Below are positions 55,190 through 63,271 of a stretch of DNA of 64,000 bases, piece by piece. Numbering within the stretch: position 1 is the first letter of the stretch; each line of letters opens with the position of its first letter. Position numbers and translations under genes: made by a program. The DNA is taken from contig NZ_BCMG01000008.1 of assembly GCF_002217945.1 (NCBI RefSeq), positions 62,001 through 126,000 of the forward strand, given 5' to 3'. Under the pieces are notes generated by a model. That model ran no database searches and was not told the DNA's origin. It saw only the letters and a list, made by a program, of their open reading frames with translations. This stretch comes from Secundilactobacillus silagei JCM 19001. GTDB taxonomy: Bacteria > Bacillota > Bacilli > Lactobacillales > Lactobacillaceae.

Positions 55190-56644
55190 ATGGAAATTAC
55201 CATGACAATGATTGGTGAGGGCATTTATCTCATCAATATTATTTTAGCAATGATTATTATTTTTAGGCAGCGACGAGACATTGTTGCGATTTGGGCTTGG
55301 TTGCTGGTGCTTTTTTTACTGCCAGTGATCGGGTTTTTGATCTATGCTTTTCTCGGCCGTCAATTACCCAAGGATAAACTGTTTAAGGCTAAGAGTGACG
55401 TTCAGCTGCAGTTGAACGACTTACTGGCCAAACAGCGCAAGGCGTTAGGCGGTGAAAGTCTGCCAGCGGATGAGGCCTCGGATTCCGTTAAATCATTGGT
55501 CACGATGTTTCAGACCGCCAATCATGCCTTTCTAGCCCGGAAAAACCGGGTGCGCATTATCGCGGATGGCAAGCAACTGTTTCACGCCATGATTGAGGAT
55601 ATCGAACGGGCCCATGACAGCGTGCACGTTGAGTTTTATTCCTTTTATAATGACGCTATTGGCAAACAGATTCGTGATCTGCTGGTGCGTAAAGCACGTT
55701 CCGGCGTGGAAGTGCGGGTGATCTATGATCCCTTTGGGTCATTCGGCGCGTTTCACTCGTTTTTTAAACCGTTAATTGCTGCCGGTGGTTATGCTGAGCC
55801 GTTTTTGACCCGTTCAGCGCTGACCGATTTTCGCTTGAACTTCCGGGATCACCGTAAAATCGTCGTAGTTGATGGCAAGGTTGGTTACGTTGGCGGGTTT
55901 AACATTGGCGATCAGTACTTGGGTCGACATAAAAAATTCGGTTATTGGCGGGACACGCATTTGCGGGTGGTCGGTTCCGCGGTATTTGGGTTGCAGGGCC
56001 GGTTCATATTGGACTGGAACGCGACGGCATCCAAGGGGCTCTTACCGGCAGATCACGTGGTGTCACGTTATTTTCCACTGACGCACGTTAAGGGCGATAC
56101 CAACATGCAGATCGTTAGCAGCGGACCGGATTCCGACTTGCAGCAGATCAAATTGGGGTACATTAAATTAATTCAAACTGCGAAGCGGCGGGTCTGGATT
56201 CAAACGCCGTATCTGATTCCCGATGACAGTGTTATGGATGCCATTCGAATTGCGGTGATGGCAGGAGTGGACGTCCGGATTATGATCCCTCATATGCCCG
56301 ACCACCCCTTTGTTTATCGCGCCACGCAATACTATGCGCATGAGTTGGCTAAAGATGGCGTCAAAATTTACTATTATGAGCACGGATTCATGCATGCGAA
56401 AACCATGGTCGTGGATGATCGGCTTGCCTCAGTGGGATCGGCTAATATGGATTGCCGCAGTTTTAAGCTGAATTTTGAAGTGAATGCCTTTCTCTATGAT
56501 GAAAAATTAGTGACCCAATTGGCCGCATTGTTTGAAGCCGACCAGCGTGTCAGTCGTTTGATCACGGCTGAAGCGTTTGATCAACAATCAGTATACCTGC
56601 GATTTAAGCAGAGTTTTTGCCGGTTATTATCGCCAATTTTGTAG
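55190..56644 (+). CDS. cls: Cardiolipin synthase
   Basis: A 484-aa membrane enzyme of the phospholipase D superfamily that joins two phosphatidylglycerols. Two N-terminal membrane segments (about 5-60) precede two HKD motifs, HRKIVVVD and HAKTMVVDD, each with downstream GS/GG residues (GGFNIGD and GSANMD). GAGGGGAATT precedes the ATG. Length is normal. Confidence 0.95.
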   Translation: MEITMTMIGEGIYLINIILAMIIIFRQRRDIVAIWAWLLVLFLLPVIGFLIYAFLGRQLPKDKLFKAKSDVQLQLNDLLAKQRKALGGESLPADEASDSVKSLVTMFQTANHAFLARKNRVRIIADGKQLFHAMIEDIERAHDSVHVEFYSFYNDAIGKQIRDLLVRKARSGVEVRVIYDPFGSFGAFHSFFKPLIAAGGYAEPFLTRSALTDFRLNFRDHRKIVVVDGKVGYVGGFNIGDQYLGRHKKFGYWRDTHLRVVGSAVFGLQGRFILDWNATASKGLLPADHVVSRYFPLTHVKGDTNMQIVSSGPDSDLQQIKLGYIKLIQTAKRRVWIQTPYLIPDDSVMDAIRIAVMAGVDVRIMIPHMPDHPFVYRATQYYAHELAKDGVKIYYYEHGFMHAKTMVVDDRLASVGSANMDCRSFKLNFEVNAFLYDEKLVTQLAALFEADQRVSRLITAEAFDQQSVYLRFKQSFCRLLSPIL

Positions 56645-56704
56645 TTAAATTTAGGATTAAAAAAACGGGTCATATTTCTTGTAATCGGTTACATTATCAG
56701 GTAT

Positions 56705-56710
56705 TATAAT
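56705..56710 (+). promoter_or_regulatory. -10 element of the standalone RNA candidate
   Basis: A perfect TATAAT at 56705-56710 heads the structured region. The -35 is weak (TTGTAA at 56679-56684 with a 20-nt gap, or a poor hexamer at 17 nt). Confidence 0.5.
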
Positions 56711-56716
56711 GTTGGA

Positions 56717-57070
56717 AGGTTAGATAAGACCAATTAGTTTTGAAAGTAGTATCGTTGCTGTGAAGCAACAAGAGTTCGATGCTTAGTGTTGCTAGACCAA
56801 TCGAACTTTGCGTAGAGTCAAATGGGTAATAGGCTGTTTCCTTGCTAGGCTGCTAAGATGAGAATTGAGGCATCGAGTAACAGGAGATGGAATCGGTATT
56901 CGATGGTAACCCTCGAGCCGACAAGAGTACGAATCCCAGTGGTTAAGATCCAAGATTTATCAAAAATTGGTCGATAACCTTCTACAGGTACGAAAGGGTC
57001 GCGCAGTTTGCGACCGGTTTAGATACGAAAGTCGTTCTCCTGATAACGATTATTGGGGGACGGCTTTTTT
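56717..57070 (+). ncRNA. Standalone structured RNA candidate of unknown family, about 350 nt
   Basis: Flanked by a -10 element and an intrinsic terminator, with no ORF inside. Visible helices: GTTGCT-GTGA-AGCAAC, AGTTCGAT with ATCGAACT around a 20-nt loop, CATCGA with TCGATG, GGTCGC-GCAGTTT-GCGACC, and the terminator stem. It does not show the core of RNase P RNA (GAGGAAAGTCC), tmRNA or SRP RNA. The next gene is on the opposite strand, so it is not a leader. The family is unrecognised by me. Confidence 0.6.
57028..57070 (+). terminator. Intrinsic terminator of the RNA candidate
   Basis: AAAGTCGTTCTCC (57028-57040) pairs with GGGGGACGGCTTT (57055-57067), with several wobbles, followed by T. 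Confidence 0.7.
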
Positions 57071-57074
57071 GGTA

Positions 57075-57206
57075 GAGTGTGAAAGCAGGCGTTTAGATAG
57101 CGTAGTGTAAGGGACGGTTACCAGTAATCCATGGGCTTAGGATTAGTGGTAACCGTCCCTTACATGCAGCTGTCTGCCTGCTTGAGCACGTTTCAGCAAT
57201 GTAAAA
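57075..57206 (+). repeat. Nested-hairpin repeat, copy 5
   Basis: It begins GAGTGTGAAAGCAGGCGTTT and ends GTTTCAGCAATGTAAAA. The inner stem TGTAAGGGACGGTTACC pairs with GGTAACCGTCCCTTACA, and the loop region is ATGGGCTTA. The intermediate helix pairs GATAGC with GCTGTC. It follows directly on the terminator of the RNA candidate. Confidence 0.8.
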
Positions 57207-57287
57207 GGAAAGCAGGAAACTCATGGGCCTAGGGTTATTGGTGGCCTGCCTTACATGCAGCTATCTGCCTGCTTGAGCACGTTTTAA
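57207..57287 (+). repeat. Nested-hairpin repeat, tandem truncated copy (overlaps the dehydrogenase stop codon)
   Basis: The right half is kept: ATGGGCCTAGGG, CCTTACATGCAGCTATCTGC and GCTTGAGCACGTTT, nearly the same as in copy 5. The left outer arm is missing. Its end includes the TAA of the minus-strand dehydrogenase (57284-57286), as in copy 2 at dnaB. Confidence 0.7.
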
Positions 57288-58186
57288 AACGTCACTAACA
57301 CCCGCCCACGACTATGCGTATCTTGTGCATAATGCTGAGCGGTTTTGATTGCGGTGATGGGAAACGTTCTATCGATGGGCGCTACCAGTTCACCGGTTAC
57401 GAGTTGCTGGATAAAGTGACGGTAGTCATCAGCGTTGAAATCTTCGTGAACAAATTTGATTGGCTGATTGAAGTCAGCATGCATTAATACAATTGAGACG
57501 ATCTGGTTATGGGGAAAATACTGGGTCAGTTGATCAAGCAGTGGGACAGAGCCAGCAATATCGATAATTAGGCTATCGGCTTCAATAGTGGGTAGTTCTT
57601 CAGCGGTATAGGCTTTAATTGTAGGCATTTGCTGCTGGAAATAGGTTTGACTGTTTGGTGATACAATTGGCCAAATTTGTCGCGAATCAGTCTGTAGCAT
57701 TTGCAGTAAATATAAGCCGATCACTGAATTAGCACCCGTGATCACGATGTGTCGGGCAGTGCTTTGATCAATTTCGTGCTTCAGAGTCAAGGCGGTTCCT
57801 GGGCCAGCAGTTAAGGCGGCGGCACTTTCATTAGTGACGATATTAGGTAACGGAAAAATAAAGTTAGGATTTTCTGATAACACGTATTCACTATAAGAAC
57901 CGCTGGGATTCATGACTAGTACGCGCTGGTTGAGCAGTTGCGGATCACGGTTGTCGCCCACCGCAACGATTGTTCCCACACCACCAACACCAATAATTCG
58001 TGGCAGGTCGGCTAATTGTTCAGTGGTGGCATTCGGGTTTGATTCGCGTTTCCAGTCAGTAGGGACTACGGGAAGAACGGTCATTTTGATTAAAACGTCG
58101 TTGGGAGTTACAGCTGGTTTAGGATAATCGGTGCGAATAGTGAGGGCATCGATCCCGTTAAAGTTAGTTTGAATGATTGCGTACAT
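57284..58186 (-). CDS. MDR-type NAD(P)H oxidoreductase (quinone oxidoreductase/zinc-independent alcohol dehydrogenase family)
   Basis: A 300-aa protein, shorter than the usual 320-340. The GroES-like N-terminal half starts MYAIIQTNFNGIDALTI, followed by GVGGVGTIVAVGDN. The Rossmann motif is ITGANSVIGLYLLQ. No zinc-binding Cys or His set is seen, so a quinone or enoyl reductase type is likely. AAAGGAG is 8 nt from the ATG. It is a single gene; the substrate is unknown. Confidence 0.8.
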   Translation of the reverse strand: MYAIIQTNFNGIDALTIRTDYPKPAVTPNDVLIKMTVLPVVPTDWKRESNPNATTEQLADLPRIIGVGGVGTIVAVGDNRDPQLLNQRVLVMNPSGSYSEYVLSENPNFIFPLPNIVTNESAAALTAGPGTALTLKHEIDQSTARHIVITGANSVIGLYLLQMLQTDSRQIWPIVSPNSQTYFQQQMPTIKAYTAEELPTIEADSLIIDIAGSVPLLDQLTQYFPHNQIVSIVLMHADFNQPIKFVHEDFNADDYRHFIQQLVTGELVAPIDRTFPITAIKTAQHYAQDTHSRGRVLVTF

Positions 58187-58333
58187 TGAGAGTCTCCTTT
58201 ATTTGTTTCTGTGTCAACAATAATATTATAGTATTGTTTCCATGTCAACAATAATTTAATCAATAAAGCTTTTGACAGGTGGCTACGCTTAATCTATTAT
58301 TGGAATAAGCCAAAATACAAAGAAGGAATAATC

Positions 58334-58708
58334 ATGCTAACCGATAAATTTCACGCTGTTTTAAACTACGAAGGGGTGGTTTCCGTTGTTACTTGGACAC
58401 CCGTTGAACCACACATTACCAATACTTGGAACTCCTATTTAACGGTCACGGATGATGAACGAATCTTGATTCCGGCGGCTGGGTTTACCCACGCGGAAAA
58501 AGATCTTGCGCAGAATGATCAGGTTTTGCTCACAGTGGGTGCCCGCGATGTCGAGGGCCGTGACGGCTATCAAGGAACGGGGTTTCGGTTAACGGGAACG
58601 GCTAAGTTTGTCGATAGCGGGGCTGAATTTGAACAAGTCAAAGCAAAGTATCCCTTTATTCGTAAAGTTTTGGAAGTTACGCCAACCTCAGCGAAACAGT
58701 TACTATAA
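58334..58708 (+). CDS. Pyridoxamine 5'-phosphate oxidase-like (FMN-binding split barrel) protein
   Basis: A 124-aa protein with the split-barrel fold: an N-terminal beta hairpin, GYQGTGFRLTGTAKFVDSG and a late helix (EFEQVKAKYPFIRKVLEV). It likely binds FMN or F420-like flavin; the substrate is unknown. AAGGAAT precedes the ATG. It is a single gene with a shared bidirectional terminator downstream. Confidence 0.8.
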   Translation: MLTDKFHAVLNYEGVVSVVTWTPVEPHITNTWNSYLTVTDDERILIPAAGFTHAEKDLAQNDQVLLTVGARDVEGRDGYQGTGFRLTGTAKFVDSGAEFEQVKAKYPFIRKVLEVTPTSAKQLL

Positions 58709-58712
58709 TCAA

Positions 58713-58757
58713 AATAAGACGGCTCACACTGATACTTTCAATGTGAGCCGTCTTATT
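58713..58757. terminator. Bidirectional intrinsic terminator
   Basis: AATAAGACGGCTCACA (58713-58728) and TGTGAGCCGTCTTATT (58742-58757) pair perfectly over 16 bp. It serves the split-barrel gene and the converging transporter gene. Confidence 0.85.
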
Positions 58758-58798
58758 GGTTATTTTACTAAAGGTTGCAAATTAAAACATTTTTCAGT

Positions 58799-59332
58799 TT
58801 AATTTAACAGTTTATCTAAATCGATTCGTAAGCTCATCAGCACTAATAGCACTGCCCCGATGATCATCGTTGCAAATTCACCAAGGGCAATCGTGCCCCA
58901 GCTAGTCCAAAAAGTTGGCCAAAAGGCAGTGTGGCTCATGACGGCAATTTCCAGTGCAATGGTGCACATTGAAAAGGTGACGATCAGGACACCAGCGGTC
59001 AATTTACCGTAGTAGTTTTTGATCATTTTGGCAACGTAATACAAAATGAACATGGTCACAAACGTTGATAGACTACCCCAGATGACATCGACGATACCAT
59101 AGGGTGAAGCAATCAAGTTTGAGATGGCGACACCTAAGGGTACGGCAATCACATAACGCTTGTTATAGATCGCCAGCAGGTTCAACATTTCAGCCAATCG
59201 GATTTGGACGGGTCCAAAACTAAAGGCTGCCAAGACCGTCGTAATAACGACATAGAGTGCAGCAACAACAGCAACCCGGGCAATGTCATGCACCGAGTTG
59301 ATGCCGAAGTGAGTTGTCTTAGAATTCATCAT
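58799..59332 (-). CDS. queT: QueT-family transporter (queuosine precursor type)
   Basis: A 177-aa membrane protein with about five membrane segments. The family signature FGPVQIRLAEML and the loop SNLIASPYGIVDVIWGSL are clear. QueT proteins are substrate-binding components that take up queuosine precursors. GGAGG lies 8 nt before the ATG. No preQ1 riboswitch was recognised upstream; an imperfect palindrome GTATACACAACAGTGATATAC is at 59371-59391. The mazG-like gene lies further upstream. Confidence 0.85.
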   Translation of the reverse strand: MMNSKTTHFGINSVHDIARVAVVAALYVVITTVLAAFSFGPVQIRLAEMLNLLAIYNKRYVIAVPLGVAISNLIASPYGIVDVIWGSLSTFVTMFILYYVAKMIKNYYGKLTAGVLIVTFSMCTIALEIAVMSHTAFWPTFWTSWGTIALGEFATMIIGAVLLVLMSLRIDLDKLLN

Positions 59333-59370
59333 AAATTCTTCCTCCGTTTTGAGATATTAAAATGAGTGCT

Positions 59371-59391
59371 GTATACACAACAGTGATATAC
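59371..59391. promoter_or_regulatory. Imperfect palindrome upstream of queT
   Basis: GTATAcacAACAGTgatATAC-type symmetry with outer GTATA/TATAC arms. It is a possible operator for queT, 39 nt before the start codon. Weak evidence. Confidence 0.25.
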
Positions 59392-59419
59392 GTTACCGTA
59401 TTTAACCCCAAATTACAAG

Positions 59420-59743
59420 TTAGGATTCAGAATCAAAGCGGTGTTTGAGCTTATTTTCACCATACTGAAAGACTTCTTCTGGATCTAAATCGTACTTGCT
59501 GCACAGGATCAGGGTTTGATCGAACACATCGCATAATTCTTCTTTTAGATGTTCGCGTAATTCCGGTTTAGTCGCGTGATGCTCACCAGGATGGTCACGA
59601 CCCAGTTCAATGGTGCGAACGACTTGGGTCAACTCACCCATTTCTTCCGTTAAAAAGTTCAGCCGGATCAACGGGTTGAACCGATACCAGTTGCGGCCTT
59701 CGTAAAATTGCTTGAGCCATGCTTGATGTTCTTGAATCGTCAC
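59420..59743 (-). CDS. MazG-like nucleotide pyrophosphohydrolase
   Basis: A 107-aa protein with the MazG motifs FLTEEMGELTQVV and LKEELCDVFDQTLIL (E-x-x-E...E-x-x-D). It belongs to the all-alpha NTP pyrophosphatase family that cleaves non-canonical or excess nucleoside triphosphates. It is short, as in single-domain forms. It lies upstream of queT in the same direction, about 87 nt apart. Confidence 0.88.
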   Translation of the reverse strand: MTIQEHQAWLKQFYEGRNWYRFNPLIRLNFLTEEMGELTQVVRTIELGRDHPGEHHATKPELREHLKEELCDVFDQTLILCSKYDLDPEEVFQYGENKLKHRFDSES

Positions 59744-59771
59744 TATTCAGTGCCTCATTTCTAGGAAATTT

Positions 59772-59807
59772 AAAACGGCGTCTCTACCAAATAGAGGCCG
59801 CCGTTTT
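59772..59807 (-). terminator. Intrinsic terminator of the purine permease gene
   Basis: AAAACGGCG pairs with CGCCGTTTT, with CTCTA/TAGAG inside. On the minus strand it ends in T. Confidence 0.8.
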
Positions 59808-59832
59808 ATTTGAATAATTAAATTGTACCATA

Positions 59833-61146
59833 TTAACCAGCTTGCAAGATCCACAGGAAGGCAATGAAGACAACGGCTAAACCATACATAATTGGGCTAA
59901 CTTCTTTACCCTTTTTAGCGGCGATCATTGAGAGTGGATAAGTAATGAAACCAAGTGCGATCCCATCTGAGATACTGTAGGTCAAAGGCATACCGACCAA
60001 AATCAGAAAGGCAGGCGCCGCAATTTCAAATTTTTCCCAGTGAATGTTTTTCAAAGATTGCGCCATCAACATCCCAACGATAATCAAGGCTGGTGCGGTG
60101 ACTTGGCTGGTAATAACGGTTAGCAATGGTGAGAAGAATGAGCCTAATAGGAACAAAACACCAACGACCACTGCGGTAAACCCGGATCGGCCACCAACGG
60201 CGATTCCGGCTGAAGATTCAACGAAGGCACCCATTGGTGAAGTCCCTAACAGGGAACCAACGACCATTGTAGTAGAATCAGCTGCCAAAGCTTTACCGAT
60301 ACGAGGAATCTTATTATTTTTAACGATGCCGGCTTGTTCGGTCAAACCAACCAAGGTACCAGTGGTATCAAAGAATGTGACCAGTAAGAAGGTCAGCACG
60401 ACAACGGCTAATTGTAAGGTGTTGATGTGACCCACGTTCATTAACGAAACGCCCAAAGTGGAATGCAGACTTGGCACACCAGATACCCATTGAGTAGGTG
60501 CGTGAATCAAGCCCAGTGATAAACCAATAATAACGTTAATGACCATCCCGATAAAAATGGCACCAGGAATTCGAGCACTCATTAAAATAATAGTTAGAAT
60601 CAAACCAATAATGGTTAACCAAGTTGTACCAACGTGCAGTGAACCTAAGCCAATCATCGTTGACTTATTGGCAGTGACTAAACCACCATCACTTAAACCG
60701 ATGAAGGCGATGAATAAACCAATCCCGGCACTGATCGCCATCTTTAAATCACGGGGGATAGCATCAACAACCATTTCCCGAATCTTAAAGGCGGTGAGGA
60801 TCATGAATAAGATCGAAGCCACAAAGACACCGGCTAAAGCTGTCTGCCAAGGAATCTTCATGCCGAGCACAACGGTGTATGAGAAGAAAGCGTTGATCCC
60901 TAAACTAGCAGAAATGGCAATCGGGTAATTGGCCACGATACCCATTAAGAAACAGCCAAAGGCACTGGCTAAGGCGGTAGCCGTAAAGACGGCACCCTTA
61001 TCCATGCCAGAAACGCCCAAAACATTGGGGTTGACGAACAAAATGTAGACCATGGAAATAAATGTAGTTAAACCTGCTAGGAATTCCTTCTTATATGATG
61101 TCCCTAACTCATCAAACTTAAAATATGACGCGATTTTTTGACCCAT
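59833..61146 (-). CDS. NCS2-family purine permease (PbuG/AzgA-like)
   Basis: A 437-aa membrane protein with about twelve to fourteen segments. The AzgA-like motifs are FLAGLTTFISMVYILFVNP, the ISASLGINAFFSYTVV segment and ESSAGIAVGGRSGFTAV. It likely imports hypoxanthine, guanine or adenine with protons. The ATG has AAGGGGAC 11 nt upstream. Two PurBox-like sites lie upstream and no purine riboswitch aptamer is seen. Confidence 0.9.
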   Translation of the reverse strand: MGQKIASYFKFDELGTSYKKEFLAGLTTFISMVYILFVNPNVLGVSGMDKGAVFTATALASAFGCFLMGIVANYPIAISASLGINAFFSYTVVLGMKIPWQTALAGVFVASILFMILTAFKIREMVVDAIPRDLKMAISAGIGLFIAFIGLSDGGLVTANKSTMIGLGSLHVGTTWLTIIGLILTIILMSARIPGAIFIGMVINVIIGLSLGLIHAPTQWVSGVPSLHSTLGVSLMNVGHINTLQLAVVVLTFLLVTFFDTTGTLVGLTEQAGIVKNNKIPRIGKALAADSTTMVVGSLLGTSPMGAFVESSAGIAVGGRSGFTAVVVGVLFLLGSFFSPLLTVITSQVTAPALIIVGMLMAQSLKNIHWEKFEIAAPAFLILVGMPLTYSISDGIALGFITYPLSMIAAKKGKEVSPIMYGLAVVFIAFLWILQAG

Positions 61147-61181
61147 AAGAATTAAGTCCCCTTATCTAAAATAATTGCTGT

Positions 61182-61190
61182 AATGTTCGT
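61182..61190 (-). promoter_or_regulatory. Proximal PurBox-like site
   Basis: On the minus strand ACGAACATT resembles the CCGAACWWT core of the lactococcal/lactobacillar PurBox, with one mismatch. It lies 36 nt from the permease start. Confidence 0.4.
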
Positions 61191-61270
61191 GTTTCATAAA
61201 TAAAAACCAGATATTATCGTAACATTGTTTTATATCTTTTGCAATATGCGAATGATATTTGCTTTAAAAA

Positions 61271-61283
61271 CCGAATGTTCGGG
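61271..61283 (-). promoter_or_regulatory. Distal PurBox-like site
   Basis: On the minus strand CCCGAACATTCGG contains CCGAACATT, a full match to the CCGAACWWT core. The site is also a 12-bp palindrome (CCGAATGTTCGG) at 61271-61282. PurR control of the permease is a fair inference. Confidence 0.5.
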
Positions 61284-61354
61284 AACTGTGCCAGAAAAAA
61301 GTTAAAAAATAGTGTAGAGTTAAGGACGGAAAATAACGAAACGAGGTTCGATAA

Positions 61355-61927
61355 ATGACAAGATGTTTAATTTTGGGAATTGATCAACCAGTGGCTCAGT
61401 TAGTGGCCCAGCAGCTGACGGGTTTAGACGTAGTGGGCTTTTCTGAAGTGGATAAAACTGCTGATTTCTATGGTGATGCCCGTAAGGCAGCTACTTATAT
61501 GAAGGCTGTTAAGGGGGTCGATGTGATCTACTCCGACTTTATTGGGATGGATGTGGACTGGAAGCTGGAAGCCGTTTTTGCAGCTTTGCGGCAGCAACAG
61601 CAATCCGTTAGAACTGTGATGCGCTCGGTGGCTGGAATTGATAAGGAAGTTACTGGTCCATTGACGTACCCAGGAATCACGGATGTGGCTGAATTCCTTA
61701 AACAGCAGCGCTATGGGATCAAAATTGTGGATGAGGCTGAGATGCCCTATACTGTTTTGCGTCCTATTATTGATGCTCAAAAAGGTGTTACACCGGTCCA
61801 GCTCATTAATGAAGGACAGCCAGTTCCGGTAAAATCTGTTAGTGACGCAGCGTTTGCGCAGGTTGTGGTCGATGAGATTCAAAATGGGACGCACATTAAT
61901 CAGTCGATAGCAGTGGTAGGAAAATAA
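61355..61927 (+). CDS. NAD(P)-binding atypical SDR (NmrA-like) protein
   Basis: A 190-aa Rossmann-type protein. The N-terminus MTRCLILGIDQPVAQLVAQQ is the nucleotide-binding strand, although the usual G-x-x-G is degenerate (GIDQP). VIYSDFIGMDVDW, VMRSVAGID and YTVLRP-x-x follow. The last motif is typical of NAD(P)H-binding NmrA/SDR epimerase-like proteins. GAGG precedes the ATG. Function unknown. Confidence 0.75.
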   Translation: MTRCLILGIDQPVAQLVAQQLTGLDVVGFSEVDKTADFYGDARKAATYMKAVKGVDVIYSDFIGMDVDWKLEAVFAALRQQQQSVRTVMRSVAGIDKEVTGPLTYPGITDVAEFLKQQRYGIKIVDEAEMPYTVLRPIIDAQKGVTPVQLINEGQPVPVKSVSDAAFAQVVVDEIQNGTHINQSIAVVGK

Positions 61928-61935
61928 CATTGCCA

Positions 61936-61972
61936 AAGAGCCTCCCGAAACATTCTGTTTCGGAAGGCTCTT
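61936..61972. terminator. Bidirectional intrinsic terminator
   Basis: AAGAGCCTCCCGAAAC pairs with GTTTCGGAAGGCTCTT (one mismatch, 5-nt loop). It serves the SDR gene and the converging membrane protein gene. Confidence 0.75.
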
Positions 61973-61976
61973 CAAT

Positions 61977-62351
61977 TTAGTGTTTACGCACCAGTTTAAT
62001 TAATTTATAGACTGCATAAAGTGTGCTCATGCCGCAAATTGCGTTAGTTGGGATCCAGACAATGTTTTCTATCAATGTTAAACCTGGTGCTATTTGTAGC
62101 GACCAAATCACAACAAATAGTCCAGCAAGTAATTCTAGCCAGTTAGGTACGGTTTTATGGCTATCCTTCATTAAATTGTGAATCAGATGTGTTGTTTGCA
62201 GAAGATCCTTAAACGAAATGAGATTTAAAATTGAAAATAGAAGGCATAGCATTGCCTTAACATAAACGTTGACATCTAAAAGCAGCGTAGCCCCAGCTGC
62301 TGCTAGCAAACTGATTAGTAAGATTAAAATCCTTTTTATTGATACGACCAT
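61977..62351 (-). CDS. Integral membrane protein, four segments, unknown function
   Basis: A 124-aa protein with about four hydrophobic helices (for example ILILLISLLAAAGATLLL and LLAGLFVVIWSLQIAPG). It has a basic C-terminus LVRKH. No ribosome site of note is visible at the start, so the true start may differ slightly. No family recognised. It shows a low-complexity composition like nearby small membrane genes. Confidence 0.55.
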   Translation of the reverse strand: MVVSIKRILILLISLLAAAGATLLLDVNVYVKAMLCLLFSILNLISFKDLLQTTHLIHNLMKDSHKTVPNWLELLAGLFVVIWSLQIAPGLTLIENIVWIPTNAICGMSTLYAVYKLIKLVRKH

Positions 62352-62575
62352 GATTTATAATTGCCACCTTTAAACTGGAAAATACGTTCTTTTAAGGACG
62401 TGAAGAATGCCTTTTCTGATAACATTTGTTGATAATTTTGAGAGCAGTCACTCGGCATCCAGAAGCAGTGCTACGCCAACGGTAATAGTTGAACTATTTC
62501 ATTAATACTTGAAAAAGAATAAAGCAGCTGAATCGATTTCATTATCGTCAGCGCGATTCTTGCTTCTAATCAAAG

Positions 62576-62815
62576 TCATCTGTCATGGTTCATCTTAGAT
62601 AGTTTTCTTTTTTTACGGGCGTTGAGTACAAGTAACACTACAGGACCTAAAGTACTTACAGAAGAACTTATCAAGGTTAGGACCGTTAGCCAAAGTGGAT
62701 GGTTAAAAAAAGTAATCAATATTAGGACCAAGCTAATTCCCCCTAAAGAATCAAAACGCCGATTCCATTTATCATAGGGTTTAATAAATACTTGTGACGG
62801 TTTTGAAGATTTCAT
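62576..62815 (-). CDS. Integral membrane protein, two segments, unknown function
   Basis: A 79-aa protein. The N-terminus is basic and soluble (FIKPYDKWNRRFDSLGG), followed by two helices (ISLVLILITFF and a second Leu/Val-rich one) and a Lys/Arg tail (ARKKRKLSK). TAGAGG lies 9 nt upstream of the ATG. It could belong with the 61977-62351 gene downstream. No family recognised. Confidence 0.55.
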   Translation of the reverse strand: MKSSKPSQVFIKPYDKWNRRFDSLGGISLVLILITFFNHPLWLTVLTLISSSVSTLGPVVLLVLNARKKRKLSKMNHDR

Positions 62816-63271
62816 CGATATGCCTCTACTATTTTATTGGTTTTTAACTTTGGATGATGCCATGGCAGCTTAATTGCGTATTCCATTGCTTTAGTTGTAT
62901 CTTTATAATCCTCTTGATCTGTAGTCTTTTTCTAATACGCATTAGTGATTTGCTGTTAATAACATCTACAGTATACAGGAGGTACCGGGATCATCAGAGA
63001 AGCCAATTGTATACAAGCATCAGGGTAAACTGCTAGTTACACCGGGTTACACGAGTTTTTTGAAAATTGATTATTTAATTCTATTAAGTTCGTACTAGTA
63101 AACGTAAAACAAGAACCGATCAAGTAATTTCCCAGGTAATACTTAGAGAAAATTGGACTTTTCTGCGTGAACATGCAAAGTAGCATTTTTAATTTAATGA
63201 AATAGCCGCATTGTTATGTGTTATTATCAAACGGTTCACGATAATTTAGTAGACAAAATGGAGGGTAAGCT
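62816..63271. other. Gene-free intergenic stretch
   Basis: About 455 bp, AT-rich, with no convincing ORF, terminator or repeat. The promoter of the XRE-type regulator should be near its 3' end. Confidence 0.5.

Noticed and set aside
56717-57070. RNase P RNA, tmRNA, T-box or c-di-AMP riboswitch
   Set aside because: GAGGAAAGTCC, the tmRNA tag and CCA end, the T-box GGGTGG-x-ACCGCG and the ydaO conserved blocks are all missing, and the downstream gene is on the opposite strand.
60044-60928. Two antisense ORFs (60044-60430 and 60539-60928) inside the purine permease
   Set aside because: Shadows opposite a membrane-protein gene; low-complexity Thr/Pro/Lys-rich translations and no ribosome sites.
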